Shown here: positions 1 to 14,000 of the stretch, piece after piece
Numbering within the stretch: position 1 is the stretch's first letter
Layout: each line of letters starts with the position of its first letter
Assembly (NCBI GenBank): GCA_023053575.1
Contig: JAKZAP010000014.1
Span: 13,604,938-13,668,937 of the forward strand
DNA from: Branchinecta lynchi
Lineage: Eukaryota > Arthropoda > Branchiopoda > Anostraca > Branchinectidae
DNA length: 64,000 nucleotides
Direction of reading: 5' to 3'
The notes under the pieces: generated by a model
What the model was told of the DNA's origin: nothing
Database searches by the model: none
What the model saw: the letters and a program-made list of their open reading frames with translations, nothing else
Made by a program: the position numbers and the translations under genes

Positions 1-189
1 AATAGGAGTCGTAAACCTAGTCCCTAAACATTCGTTTGATTCTTTCCAGGCTAAATCAACACCCGTGCAACAGAAATCATGATTCTCAGTATTGCTTCCG
101 TGAAGGATCAAGTTGATAATTCAGAAGTAGAAACTGGGTGGTCATAGCTCACCTTTTTCTTTTTCTTGTATCTTGTTAAATCACTTCCA

Positions 190-650
190 TATCAAAGGGA
201 CCCTCGAATTGGCTCATTTGCTCGTAAAGTTTGAGTGCACGCGGAATTGTCTAGTATTCCGAACCCGAAGCGCTGCAACCCGGACGAGGTTATTCGCTAC
301 CCGAAGCTCAGCCGGGCTGTGATCGGGGGTAGAGAGAAAAGGAGGGGGGGAGAAGAAAGATAACTGATATTTAGAAAAGTGTTTATAAGTTTTATGGTAA
401 AATGAAGTGGAGAAGGTTGGGAAAATATCCATCTTGGCGCAGACCGTCCTGGTTAAACCGGGCCCGCGTTTCGTTTAAATGCGGGCTCTACCCTCCGATA
501 CTTAACAACCAAGGACGGGTTCATGCGGTTTGGATTCGGAATATATTAGAAAGCAATCCAGACGATATAATGAAACGGTGCAGGCTTTCAGTTATACTTT
601 GTTCCTGTCCACTTATGAACGCGGTCTGGACCCTTATATACATTTCATAG
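190..650. repeat. Degenerate inverted-repeat element in the 5'-most aminopeptidase intron
   Basis: The segment around 255-345 (tattccgaacccgaag, gaggtt, ggggtagag) recurs inverted around 470-560. It looks like a decayed MITE. An 82-codon open frame across 402-650 has no family signature and is probably chance. The rest of 1-190 and 651-935 shows nothing I recognise. Confidence 0.4.
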
Positions 651-934
651 TGAAGAATAAATAACGATAAATACTTTCATCTACCATGTTAAATTTTCGA
701 TTACGAACCGACCTGAAACCGTTGTGCCTGTCTATACATACTTAGCAGCCCTCTAGCCGTAGGAGTAGCTTAAAGTCTTTCTTGTGGTCTGGGAACTCAC
801 GGTAGCAAATAAAGAACGTACCGATGATCTAGAACGTTTCGAATTAGACTTGTGTTGATAGAAAATATCAACTGATTTTTTACAGAGAACTGACCAACAA
901 AAACAGGAAAAAAGTGATATTCTGGATTTTTCTT

Positions 935-1735
935 GATCGGCTAGTTATCCCTCTAAGATGATGTTTGAGGGATAGATGAGATTTCGTATATTTCAGTTGG
1001 ACTTCGGGCAAACCGTCTTCAGCGAAAACACAAACTAAATCATAAATTCCACCACAACACCACAGGGAAACACAATACTGTACCCACTTTGTGCTCCCCC
1101 AGACCTGTCAATTACTATAAATATCCTTTCCAGTAATACACGACCCACTAAACATGCAGCCAGTATTGTGAAGTTCGAATTCGTGAGGCGTTGAACAAGT
1201 AACTGAGCCATAAATCTAAGACATCTTTGCCATAAACCCCGTTAGGACAAACAGAGCAGAGACTATTACGCGGATCGCGCACGAATCCTGTTAGAAAATT
1301 AGCAGTGTCCAGGCCCTGGCTAGGCCAGACTGGCAGTTCTGGGGAAGAGTTTAGTTGAAGTGTTTGATAGTTAGTGGTGGTTTGGAGGAATCGGCCGATT
1401 TCTGGGTGAAAGCGTCTGCGCTTTCCAAGGCGGATAATTGTACAAACAATCAGTAAATTGTAAATATACACAGATCTCAGAAATGTAAATGTTCACAGAT
1501 TTGTACAGATACACTTTTAACACGCACATTTTATCTTTCGTTATTTTACTTTTATTTGAATGTCATTTATGGTCTGTTCGTTCCGCATTGTTTTCTTGTT
1601 GGTATTGTGGTGGATTTTATGATTTAGTATGTTTTTCGCTGAGGACCGTTTGCCGCAACTGCAACGGAAATATTCGAAATTTTATTTATAGGCTACTTCG
1701 CACATCATACTAGAGGGATAAAACTAGCTGATAAA
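935..1735. repeat. Foldback MITE with long terminal inverted repeats
   Basis: About 935-1075 and 1590-1735 are inverted copies. Shared blocks include gctagtt with atccctct, gcaaac-ggtc, cagcgaaaa, ctaaatcataaa and ccaccacaa. The interior has no transposase. A related inverted pair (agcaaaataacact and its complement) occurs at about 3480-3800. Confidence 0.65.
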
Positions 1736-1880
1736 AAACAACCGAAAATCTTGTTTTTCTATTGTTGTTTGCAATGAATGGTCAGCTTGGCTTCAAACCT
1801 TATAACAGAGATCTAGAACGGGTTCGACTTCAAGTATGAATTCGTTGGAAAATACACCTGACGACACATTTCTCTTACAG

Positions 1881-2064
1881 GGAGACAGCGGTGTTGTATC
1901 AGCCTGGTATTTCTTCAGCAAAAAATAAGCAGCGTGTTGCTGTTGTAATCGCCCACGAGTTAGCTCATCAATGGTTTGGTGACTTGGTCACTACTGACTG
2001 GTGGGATCTCATCTGGCTGAATGAGGGATTTGCTACTTACATGGAGTTCAAGGGAGTTGACAGC
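1881..2064 (+). CDS. Aminopeptidase exon a (HELAH/NEGFA catalytic exon)
   Basis: The acceptor is tctcttacag and the donor is gtaagt. The first base completes a codon begun upstream, probably Arg as in the family's YRETAL. The zinc motif HELAH is at 1954-1968, followed by QWFGDLVT. The third zinc ligand is the Glu of NEGFATYME at 2023-2025. The catalytic residues are intact. Confidence 0.96.
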
Positions 2065-5000
2065 GTAAGTATAATGTGTAATAATAACATAGTTCTCGGC
2101 TATCATTCATCGACCAATGAAAAAAAACACAGAACAACACAAAAAGTCGTCGACGGGCCTCTCCTAAGTTACCGTCTTTCGCAGAACAAGAATGCCCATG
2201 CCGACATAAGCGGAGTGTGGGTGAACGTCCATTGGACAAAATCCCGTTCCCGCCCTCGTCTCAATGTTGATTTCTTTTTCTGCTGTAAATTTGTTTGCGG
2301 TTAATTGCGATTCTGTGCTCTTTATTCTTCTCAAGAGAAGTGCTCACGAAACGAAATAGCTATTCGTGAACTGTTTCCTTCCAGAAGAAATGTGCAAGAA
2401 TTTTGGTTTCATAGTTTTTACACGACGGGTGTAAATAAACGAATTGATTAATGTCTATTTGGCACTTGAACCTCCTCACTCTCCCCACACCATTAATAAA
2501 ATTTATGATTTTGATAAAAGGAAGCTTTGACAACGTCAGGCAGAATAATGTTGAACTTTCGGCAATGAGCAAGAAACCTAAATCAAGGAAAAAGAGGGTA
2601 AAACCTGCTGAAATCCGAAGTAGAGTCGGGATGAAATAAATTTTTGGACTAAGAGTCTGCAGCTCAAAAAAGGTAAACTGAAACAAGTCGAAACAAAAGC
2701 CAGCACGTCTTACAGGTAGAGGCTGACATGAAGATGGAAGAACAATTCCTTTCAGAAGCTCTTCATTACGTGATGCAAATGGACGGACTCAACAGCTCGC
2801 ATCCTATGATAATGGAGGTGAACAACCCCGACGAAGTCAACGAACTCTTCGACCCTATCTCTTACGAGAAAAGTAAGAACCTTGATCGCTTCCACCACCT
2901 CTGGTCAATTTTCTGTCTATTCATTACTTAATTAGTATTGAATTGACAAATTGATTGGAGTGTTTAGTTATGTTTGGACGTAGACGTCAAATTCGGCGTT
3001 CACACTCTGCAAGTTACATTTTAGAATTAAAAATCTACTCTAGTCTACTCTGTATAAGCTACAAGCGCTTGGTATGATCTCGAAAGCCAGTTTCCTAACA
3101 GGAAGTGGACAACGTGGGTATGATTTAAAGTTAAGGATTGCCGGGGGTCAGAACAGGGTTATGACTTCTTGTAATGACCTTCCATCCGAATCAGTGGCAA
3201 CAAAACATAAGCCAATACAACCTCCATCTTTGGTCCCATGCACTGATTTTGGATGTCCCGATAGAACTGAGAGAGCTAGAGCTACTTGCTGAGCTTTAAG
3301 TTGACGCCCTCTTAGCGAGTGCGCATCATAGAGGGAAATAAATAGTAGGCGTGTGTGACCCCTATGCAGCGCTTCACACGTGAGGTAACAATGGTATATA
3401 GCTAATAGTCTGTTTACTCCCGCCTTTTTTTCTCCGAGGTTATGCTGCGATGATCTGTTTGTAGAGGCAACGAATTGTGATGTTCCGCGTAGCTATACCT
3501 ATACCCAGAGCAAAATAACACTAAGGAGTAGCGTCAAGACCTCTGCTCCTTGCTTCGCAAACAGGTCATATTCATAGCGCTTGCGGCATTTAAGCGAGGA
3601 AAACTTATGAATTTAGTAATTTCTAGGAAAGCTAAGATGCGGTCTGCACACATCGAGGAAACAGGGGACGATGTATCTTTTTTTTTTTGCTGTGTTCACA
3701 TACTATCGCTACTGGTGCTACTATCGCTGCTATTCGAGTGTGTGTCACTTCTTTTATGACCTAGTGTATTTTGCTCTGCCTATACCCTACGCTCGTTCGC
3801 ATCAGGCAAGGCATCGCGAATCTTTCTATTTCTTATTTCTTCTCGGAAGTGGCGAGTTGCTCAGCCAATTTTGAATGGATAAGGAACAAAATAAATTATG
3901 AATACATTTTTATTATCATTATCAAACCTATTGGGCGCGTATTCGGGAATCCATCCTTCCGGAGAAAATGAAACCCACTTCACAAATTATTTATATTTGC
4001 TGGCTAATTTTTTCCTGTGCTTCAGGTGGTTCTGTTATTCGCATGGCAGAAGACATGCTTGGACTCCCAGTCATGAAGGAGGGACTGACGGCATACTTAA
4101 CTAACAGGTGTGTTTAGGCCTATAGTTTTGTAATAATTGTTAAACTCTTCATTCTGTAATTTCCAACTGCTTGATCCCGGATGCTGATTGGCTCTCACCT
4201 CTTCCGTTAGCACCTAAAATCCTAAACTCAGCCTCGATTTCCTACATCTAACGCAAGATATGTCATATCCTCGGAAATAGATTCGAACTGGCGTGACTCA
4301 AGGATATGGTCGACCAAGCTCCCAATAATAAAATAATAAAGTGAGTTTCGCTCTGGACAGAAACAAGAGCAGGAAAACGAAAAATGTAAATAAACAACGA
4401 AACGACGTTATGTTGGATCATCACCGCGGCAGGCTTTGAAGGTTAAAATTCAGGTTTATTTGAAATAGAAATTAAGATAATGATAGTGCAAATATGTAGA
4501 TGAAGTATCCTGCAAGTAATTTTCCGGAGTGGTCTGATTGATCCCTCCTGGGAACTCCGCTGCCTTAAACATTGTAGTGTATACAGGGCCGCATCCAAAC
4601 ATGCAAAAGTAATTATTTGTACATGATTTTTTTCTCTGATCTATGTCTTTTTTGTACTTTTTTGTCCGACCAGCAGGCAACCCCCTCCCCCGAAAGGCAC
4701 CCCCCAAATAAATTCCTTGATAGCCTGAGTGTATACATGCAGGATCAATAAATGGAATGGCAACCTAAGTAATTGTGAATCACCCACGTTAAAGGACCCC
4801 TCGCAGTGTTTACTCTTCAACTTACAGTATTTTAATATATTTGAATACTTTAAAACTAGGCTGTGCAAATAACCTACGGTTTTGGCTGTTTTAAGCCTTT
4901 TCCAAGACCCGTTGACTTATGGCGTAAACAGGGAAAAAAATTACATAGCCGGTTTTTCTGACGAAAAAATTCTAGCAGGCAACGTCGCGTCTTTATACAC

Positions 5001-8000
5001 ATCGAAGGTAGCAAACATGGCAAGTGAAAATATCAGCTTGGTCTTGTCAGAGCGGTCAGAACTTACCGTACAAAATTGGGATATCCGGGTCTAGAAATAT
5101 ATGGAGTGCATAAGGAAATAGGTTGCGTTAGTATTATATGTAAGAAAGGTCCTTTAAATGTTCACTTCTGGTTTCGAAATAATATGAATTGGAGTTTTAC
5201 GACCTTTTCATTGCAAGGTCATATGACACTGCCACCGCCGACGATCTCTGGAAGTTTCTAGACGACGCCGCTGTGAAAAATAGCGTGGATTTGGATGGCA
5301 AAAGCGTCAAGGATATTCTTGATACCTGGTCCTTGCAGAAGAACTTTCCCGTTGTCAAGGTCGAGCGAGGGACTACCTCCAAGGGCGACTTGGTTGTATC
5401 GCAGGTATATAAAGCTTTTTTAGTCATATAAGACAGTTAACCCGATGAAAAATTTGTAGCCTGCGTAGTAGTAAGGTAGTAGTACGAAAACGTTGCATGT
5501 AATACTATATACGGTAGCCTTGAAGTAGAAACATGTAGTAGCATCGTTAGTACTGCATGCTGCTTTTTCGTACTCCTTCATAGTACTATTTTGAGATAAA
5601 TTTTTCATCGGGAATACAAGGTTTGACCGCAAACAAATTGAAACAGAAATGATTTTTACACCGTCTAGAGAACAAAAAACTGTACAACATTAAGTTGATA
5701 GAACCTGGGGGGGGGGGTAGAATTCATGTTTTCTAGAATAAATTTGATTTATTAGTTTTCAGCTGAAATTTTCGATTTTCTTAAGGCTTATTGTTTTCTT
5801 CATGGGAAACATATGTCCAATGCAGTGTTATGTGCTGGCTCGAATATCAAACCAGATTAAAGATACAGTCAGTGGAAACTGTTTCACATTCATCACTATT
5901 CAAGGAATCCATATTTCTATTACACTATCCAGTTGGTCGCACTTGACCGAATACAGACCCAAATCGATGTGTTGAAGTTGAGCGGCTAATTGGTAACTGT
6001 GGTGTATTTATTATTAATAATTACAAATTATTTAATTATTGGTTGACTTCAACAATTTTAAAGTCATCTTCTCACCGTTTACCGTGCTCATTTTCTCTCA
6101 ACCTTTCTTTAAAACTACACTATTATATCCTACATTTTTTTTCCTTTTCTTATGATTAACCTACACTAGCCTACGTTATACCCTATTCAAAAACTGAAAG
6201 AAAAAAAAAACAACCTAGAATCTAACAATCAAAATCGGAACGCCCTGCATTGACCGTGGATAGGACGCTGTGACGTAATCTTCGTAATCAATCGACAAGA
6301 TATTTCACCCGTCCGCTTCGCACGAGAGCTAATTCACGACTGATTAAGCTCATTAGTAGGCAGATACTGTGTATAACTTGGGGTAAATTTTAATTGTGAT
6401 ACGAGTAATCCATACGTTTTCATGTATAGGCCGATTTTCGACCGTAAGAAAAACGTGTTTTATTGGCCACTCATTCCTCTGTATGGTATAAGTCAAGCTT
6501 AGCCGGAACAGGTCTAAGACTGAAATCGTAGTTATCCAAGGATATACCGATAAAAGTCACCAAATGTTCTAAAATATAAATAGAGGTAACGAAACTGTTT
6601 TCTTAAAAATAAAGGTTATTTTCTGTTTAGAGGGTAGACCTGAAACCGTTAGCGAACTAAAACCGTAATTTTTTTTATTATGATCCGCTTTTTGGCTATT
6701 GCGGAGTAGAAGAAAACAAAATAAAAGACACAGATTAAAACACCAAATAAAACAAAATATATAGACATGTTTGCGTCATTTTTTTGTTAAAAAATTTGTT
6801 AAAAACACACTAAAGAACCTTAAAATTTTCACATATTGACATGTACACTAGACGGGTTCAGGATAAAATATTGGTTTCAAGATTTAAACAAGAGCTGGAA
6901 GCTCATTTGGCACTTGCGAGGCTGGGTCGGAAGATGAAAGTAGGAATTCGTCAATTCGTGGGTTTTTTGTGACAATTTGTAAGCAAGACCCTTGAGATAA
7001 GAATGATCATGGGTCCTTGTAAGTAAATCACGAGAATGTATCCTCTGGTAATGCATTTCGCTGTGCGCACTTTAAGGGCGCTAGAATTCATCTGTCATCA
7101 AAACTCTACAAGCAAAAAGGATGATAAGCATATCGGTAGCATGAAAATTTATATTTTACTCAAAAGTACTGTTTTTACTTTAAGGAATCCAGTTGTAAGC
7201 ACAAACATTCGAGAAAAAAAAATTATGGAGATAAAAAAATAGAGATAAATAGAGATAAAAAAAATGTATATGTTGCTAAAAAAGTTTTTTTTTGTACTTT
7301 GCAGCTAGGATTAGCACATTCAGGGATAGTCGGGTCTGAGAACTGACACTTTCTAAGCCAATCTTGTCAAGTATCAAATTTCCAAGCCAAGTTTCATCGT
7401 CCTAACACATCTGGAAATACCTTTATTTGCGATCACCGGAATTCCGGACCCCCCCCCTCCATCTGAACCACAGTGCCCGAACCCGGTCCGGTTCTGTCAC
7501 TGATGTATCTAGGGCTTGTGCTTGTTTTTCCAACCAAGTTTCATCCCAATCGCTAAACTTTAAGCGCGTCACAAGATTTCCCGTTCTCCCCTCCACCCCA
7601 CCCCGCCGACATTCAACGGATTACATCCCCGACTTTCAATAGGACATTTGAGACACGAAATCTTTCCAAAAAGCAAGTTTCATTAAGATCCGGTCACCCG
7701 TTCAAAAGTTATACATACCTCAAGATCCATGATTCTCCCTCCCTCCGCTCCACCCTACGGTAGTCGGATGACGGAACTGACCATTTCTAGGCCAATCATG
7801 TCAAGTCACTAATGTTTAAGCTAAGTTTCATCGTCCTAGGACGTCTGGAAGTACCTTAACTTGCGAACACCGGAATTCCCCCCCCCCCCCTGACTACCCC
7901 ACAGTGCCCGAATCCGGTGTGATTCTGTCACTGATGTACGTAAGGCTTGTGCTTGTTCTTCCCACCAAGTTTCATTCCGATCGCTCCACTCGAAGTGTGT

Positions 8001-11000
8001 CAAAAGGTTTGCAGTCCCCCCCCCCCGATTCATTGGATCCGGTCCTGACTTGACACGGGACCACACATTTGTCATGTGGTCTTTCTAAAGGATCATTTAC
8101 ACTGCGGATATATTTCCCCGGAGAAGAGAGAGGAAAGTTTTCACACGGTACCAAGGTATTTTTCAAGGGAGAGTAGCCTACTGCCAAGTGGCAATGGATT
8201 CCAAGGTTGTAAAGATCAAGGATATTTCTTGACGATGGGCACCAACATGTGTCCATTTGGATCACTTCTTATATGGATATAATCAAAATTATTGCTCGAA
8301 ATCCAATTTTGTTGTTTCTGACGTCCTTCGACAAAAAAATCCTGGTAAAAAGTTCGCGAAATTGAAGTCCAAAATACCCGAGGATTTGTTGCTGTTGCGG
8401 GGAAAAGTACCCGAGGAGTACGGGTAAATACCCTCCGTGTAAACGTAGCTTAAATATCAAATTTCATTATGATCCGATGACCCGTTCGGAAGTTGTACAT
8501 ACCTCAAGATTCCGAATTCCCCTCCCTCTACTCCCCCCACGAATTTGACCATTCCCAGGTTAATCTGGTCGGGTCCTTGATTTGCCTGCCAAGTTTCATT
8601 GTCTTACCCCACCTGGAAGGGACTTAACTCCAGATCACTGGAATTCCGAAACCCCCCTCCAACCAGGGGCGTCACGACTAGGGAGGGAGGACTCCCCTCG
8701 GAATGTTGTCGGCCAGTCGGTAAGAACGAGTCGGCGCGAAGCACCGCTATTTTTCGTAAAAATAGTCGTTTTTTTCTTGGAACGGCTTAGTTTCTCGTCA
8801 AAGAAGTCGATTTTTCCTATAAAGTAGTATTTATTCGTAAAATTAGCCGAATTTCGGCAACGCAGTAGTTTTTTCTCAATAATAATCGTTTTTATCTGAA
8901 AAAAAAACAGTCGGTAAAAATGACCAGCCAGTCGGTAAACACCTTGCCCCCCACACAAATATTTTGGCTAGTAACGACTCCGACTCCCCCCACAGTTGAC
9001 GAATCCGGTCTAGTTCTATCAATGATTGTGCTTGTTCTTCCCACGAAGTTTCATCCCGATCACTCCTCACTCCCACATTCATCGGATTTGGTCCGGACTT
9101 AACATGGGAATCTCAGACACGACATTTTTCCAGATTTGATGTTTCATTAAGATCCAATCACCTGTTCGAAAGTTATGCACGCCCCTAAATTCCAGATTCC
9201 GCCGTCTCCCCCCCCCCCCCACGATGGTCGGATCTAGCAAAGGACTATTTCCAAGTTAGCTTGCTCGGGTCCCTGATACGCCTGCCAAGTTTCATCGTCA
9301 TAGCATATATGTAAGTATCTTAAGTCGAAATCAACCGGAATTCCGGGACCCTCCCTCCAACTCCCTGCACAGTGCTCGGATTCAGTCCGGTCTTGTCAAC
9401 TGTGTATCTAGGGCTTGTGATTGTTCTTCCCACCAAGTTTCATCCCGATCCTTCCTGTCTGAACATGTCATATGATTTCCAGTTCTCCCCTCCAACTGTC
9501 ACCGGATCCATTCCGGACTCGAGGTGTGACATCTGAGACATGAGGTCTTTCCAAATATCAAGTTTCATTATGATCTGATTCAGGCAGTTCAAAAGCAATA
9601 AATATGTCAATATTTCGGATTCCCCCTCCCTCCACTCCCCCCACGGTGGTCGGATGGGGAAAGTGACTGTTTCCAGGTTAAGTTGGTCGGGTCCCCAACA
9701 GGCCTGCTATGTTGCATCGTCCCAGCACATGTGTAAGCATCTTTCGTCGGGATCACCGGAATTCCGGAACCCTCCATCAAACTCCCCCCAAGGTGCTCGG
9801 ATCCGGTCCGGTCTTGTCAACTGTGGATCTAGGGCTTGTGCTTGTTCTTCCCACCAAGTTTCATTCAGATCCGCCCACTTTGAACGTATCACACGTTTTC
9901 CGGTCTTCCCCTCCAACTCCCCCTAAAGTCACCGGATCCATTCCGGACGTGATGTGTGACAGATGAGACACGAGGTCTTTCCAACTATCAAGTTTCATTA
10001 AGATCCGGTTCCCCGTTCAAAAGTTAAAAATATGTCAATATTCCGGATTCCCCCTCCCTCCACTCCCCCCACGGTGGTCGGATCGGGAAAACTACTATTT
10101 TAATTTAGTTTGGTCGGGTCCTTGATTACCTACCAAGTTTCACCGCCTAGCACGTCTGGAAGCACCCTAACTCGAGAACAGTGCCCTGACAGACAGACCA
10201 ACAGGCCAAAAAGGGATCGGTATACGGCATTTGACCGGATGTACAATTAAAGTGCCATAACAACTAATGGAAACATCGATGCAGGAAAAGTGAACGTAAC
10301 AGAGTACAAGAAAAAGCAGTAGCCCAAAAAGTTAGATATATAAAAGATACTACGCGGGTGAAAATTAACGAAAGAAAAATGGTACCTTAGCGCCAACCGG
10401 TTAGAAAATAAACAAGACAGAATAATGCTACCGTAACAAAAAAACTTCACGAATCTACAGTCTTACCACTCCCTATGCCGACCGTTCCTTGCAATGACTT
10501 TTTGAGATCCCAAAACGTACTTCATACTTTATTAAACAGTTTAACAGTTCCCAGCTGCGGTATGCAATTTTGACTTGTTTTTGTTTATTTATGTAGTTTA
10601 TTTACGAACTTGATTGTTTTATTTAGAAATTTTATACGAGATACGGTATGTAATTTTGACCTGACTTTTGTTTATTAATGTAGTTTATTTTTTGTTATCA
10701 GATAATTAATATTGACCTGTCGAGTTGATTGATAATGCTTGAAGTGTCTTTATTTGCATTGACATATCTAAAGCTATTTTTATGTATTTAAAGATATTAT
10801 CATTTCATTAAGTGGAGGGATACCTATGACATTGCAAAAGGTGTCCGTCTGTCCGCACAATAACTCTCGAAGGGATTGACATATTTTGAAGAAACTTGGT
10901 GGGAGGCTCCTTTGGGTCAAAGTACTGGTCAAGTTCGAAGATGGGCTCTGTAGCCCTATATTTGTTGGGTGGGGGATCGGTTTCAAATTAAGGGGTAAAC

Positions 11001-14000
11001 AAAATATTTTTTGAAAGCTGTTGAGATAGTTTCTATAGGGGTAAGGTAACATGCTGAACTTGAATATGAAATTGATTTTCTCGCCGGACAAATAGTTCAC
11101 CCCGAATCCGGTGAAAACCGTAAAATTTGTGAAAAGTAAAAGTTTAAGATGAAGTAGATTAGAGGTTCGATTTAAGGGCAAGGAGACGGTCTGAGTCCGA
11201 ATATGAAATGTATTTTCTCGCTTGACAATTAGTTCGGCCGGATCCGGCCAAAACCGAAGAATTTGTTAAAAGTAAAAGTTTTATTTAAATTTGATAAGAT
11301 GTTCGATTTGCGGGTAAGAAGACATTCTGAATTCGCATATGAAAATCATTTTCTCAACGGATGTATAGATCAATCGGAATCCGGCTCAAACCGGAAAATT
11401 TGTGAAAAGTCAACATTTAATATGAAGTTATTTAGAGGTTTGATTTAAGGGCAAGGGACGGTCTGAGTCCGAATATGAAATGTAGTTTATACATTACAAA
11501 TATTAAAATTTTGGGATCCCATCGAAACCTTTGGTCTTGTTAGATATGAGTCCACTTGTGTTATATACTGTAATTCAGCATCAGTTCTCTAGTTTTCATT
11601 ATTTGACTGCAACGTCTCTCATTGCAGAAACGTTACCTCGCTGTGCCATACGACGGCTACGAAGAAGGCTACTATTGGTACGTTCCGTTGACATTCACTC
11701 AAAGCTTCGAGGCAACACCAACACTTACAAGAAAGTGGCTATCCAACTCAAATGTTCCTCAGACCTACCCCTCCGTTTTAGCCAATCCAGATCAGTGGGT
11801 TATCTGCAACTATCAAGTCTTTGGTGAGTGATAAAAATTGCGGCTCCCTTCCCGCCTGTGCGAAAATGTCCTTCCATCCCAATAGTGATGAACGACTCAA
11901 CCAATGCCCTTATAGCTTTTTCACAAGGGCATAAATACGCGCGTAAACAGCGGCTGATCTGCTCAAACGACAGATCCACTTTCGAGGGTTCACGGGAAAA
12001 TTAAGAACAAAACCTAATCCTGGAAACTGTTTTTATCTGTAACAAAATATCTAAAATTAAACTAAAACTTCTTGCTAGTGTGTCAAAGTCAAATTTTGTT
12101 GTTTTGTAATTTTTGGACTAGAATTACAATAACTGAATAGGTACAGTTTTCAGGCAAATCGGCAGTTTTAAGTAAAAAAGCAAATAGAATGTATTTCAAA
12201 TATTTTTGGTTTCAAATGAAAACATAAAAAAAATACAAAGTGCTAAATGTAAGTAAAGTGAGAACGCCGAGAAGAGAATTTAATCACTTAGTGTTGTTCA
12301 GTCACTTTTCAGTGATAGTTGAATGAACAAATTATTTAAATTCTTAGGCTACTTTTTTCTGAGAAAAACAACAAAACGAATTTCAGATCTAAACAGAACA
12401 TACGATATTGAAATTAGAAAATTACTCTACCTTTTCCCAAAATCATTCAGTAATCCTGTGAAGATTCATGTAAAAATCATGCACGTCACATTGGTCTGAT
12501 AGAATTTCAACTGGATTGACTAAAGACTCGTCAAGTGTGACCTAATTCCCCAATTACATTCTGTTTACTGTCTCAGTGTCACAAAAGGTCATATTCCCAA
12601 AGCATATATTTATCCTGAACGGTGACCGTGGTGAAAATACGCACCTATTTGGAAAATTGGCAGCTGTTTTGGGTATTTTTTTTCAACCGTTAATTACGCG
12701 CGTAGATCGGTCGTTGATCGAAAGTCGGTCGCTGTTTCAGCCCCGTGTGATCAGGCTCTTACGAATTTAATGGTGAGCGAAAAGAGTTCAAAGAGCTAAG
12801 GCCAATGGCTTTTTCGTGCATCCTTAGATATTAACAATTATAACGATAACCTATAAGTTTAATGCAATAGTTTTTTGTTGATACTTAAATCATGGATACG
12901 CGAATCAATGGTTTATATGCAACTATCAAGTCCTTAATGAGTCAAACATAGCATGCAATAAACACTAGGTCTTGTCAGGCTAAATTAACCTAATGATAAA
13001 ATGATAAAATATGTGTTTGAACGACCAAAGACAATGAACTAAAACATGCTGCTTCGGATCTTTATGATGTATTGTAAATTAATAATAATAATAATTAAAA
13101 TGAACCCACACCACACTCGAACTGTGACATTTGTGTAGCAGAAAAACAAAAGTATAACCAAAATACTCTTTAGTTAAGCTGCCAAAGACAATAAGACCAA
13201 ATGTTTCGACGGGATCCCAAACATTTTTATATTTGCTCCCGACAATTCGGTCTTGTAGATATTCGGTCTTCAACAGACTTTTAACATTTACAAACAGTTT
13301 AAGGCCAATGGTAATAACCGGAGAAGACCAAGTTCGCATTTGAAAGTGCAAACCGGATACGCCAGCTGAATTTCAACAAGTTCAGATATATTCAAATATC
13401 CGTTTTGCGCTGCAAATATTCAAATATGGATTCAGCATATGGTTTACCCTATAGCCTACGTCGTATCTCCTTCCTTCCTTACTTCTGCCCAACTTCCGGT
13501 TTCGGCCGGATTCCGGACAAACTACTTGTCTGACAAAAAAATAAATCAAAATAGAATTCAGCATGTTTCCTTACCCCTAAATCCAACGTCTAATCAACTT
13601 CAGATTACACTTTTGCTTTTAACAAATTTTCTGGTTTCAGCCGGATTCCGAGCGATCTATACATCCGGTGAGAAAATGATTGTCCTATGCGAATTCAGCA
13701 TGTCTTATTACCCGCAAATCGAACATCTTATCAAATTTGAATAAAACTTTTATTTTTAACAAATTCTCCTGTTTTGGCCGGAGAGAAAAATAATTGTCCG
13801 GAGAGAAAATAAATTTCATGTTTGGACTTCTCCTCGTCCGTAAATCAAAGCTAATCAACTTCATATTAACTTTAACTTTTCACAAATTTTACGGTTTTCA
13901 CCGGATTCCGGGTGAACTATTTGTCCGGCGAGAAAATAAATTTCGTATTCGAATTCAGCATGTCTCCTTACCTCTAAATCAACTATCTAAATAGCTTTCA

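Noticed and set aside
402..650. 82-codon open frame near the start
   Set aside because: It lies in a decayed inverted-repeat element within an intron, with no recognisable domain or splice context.
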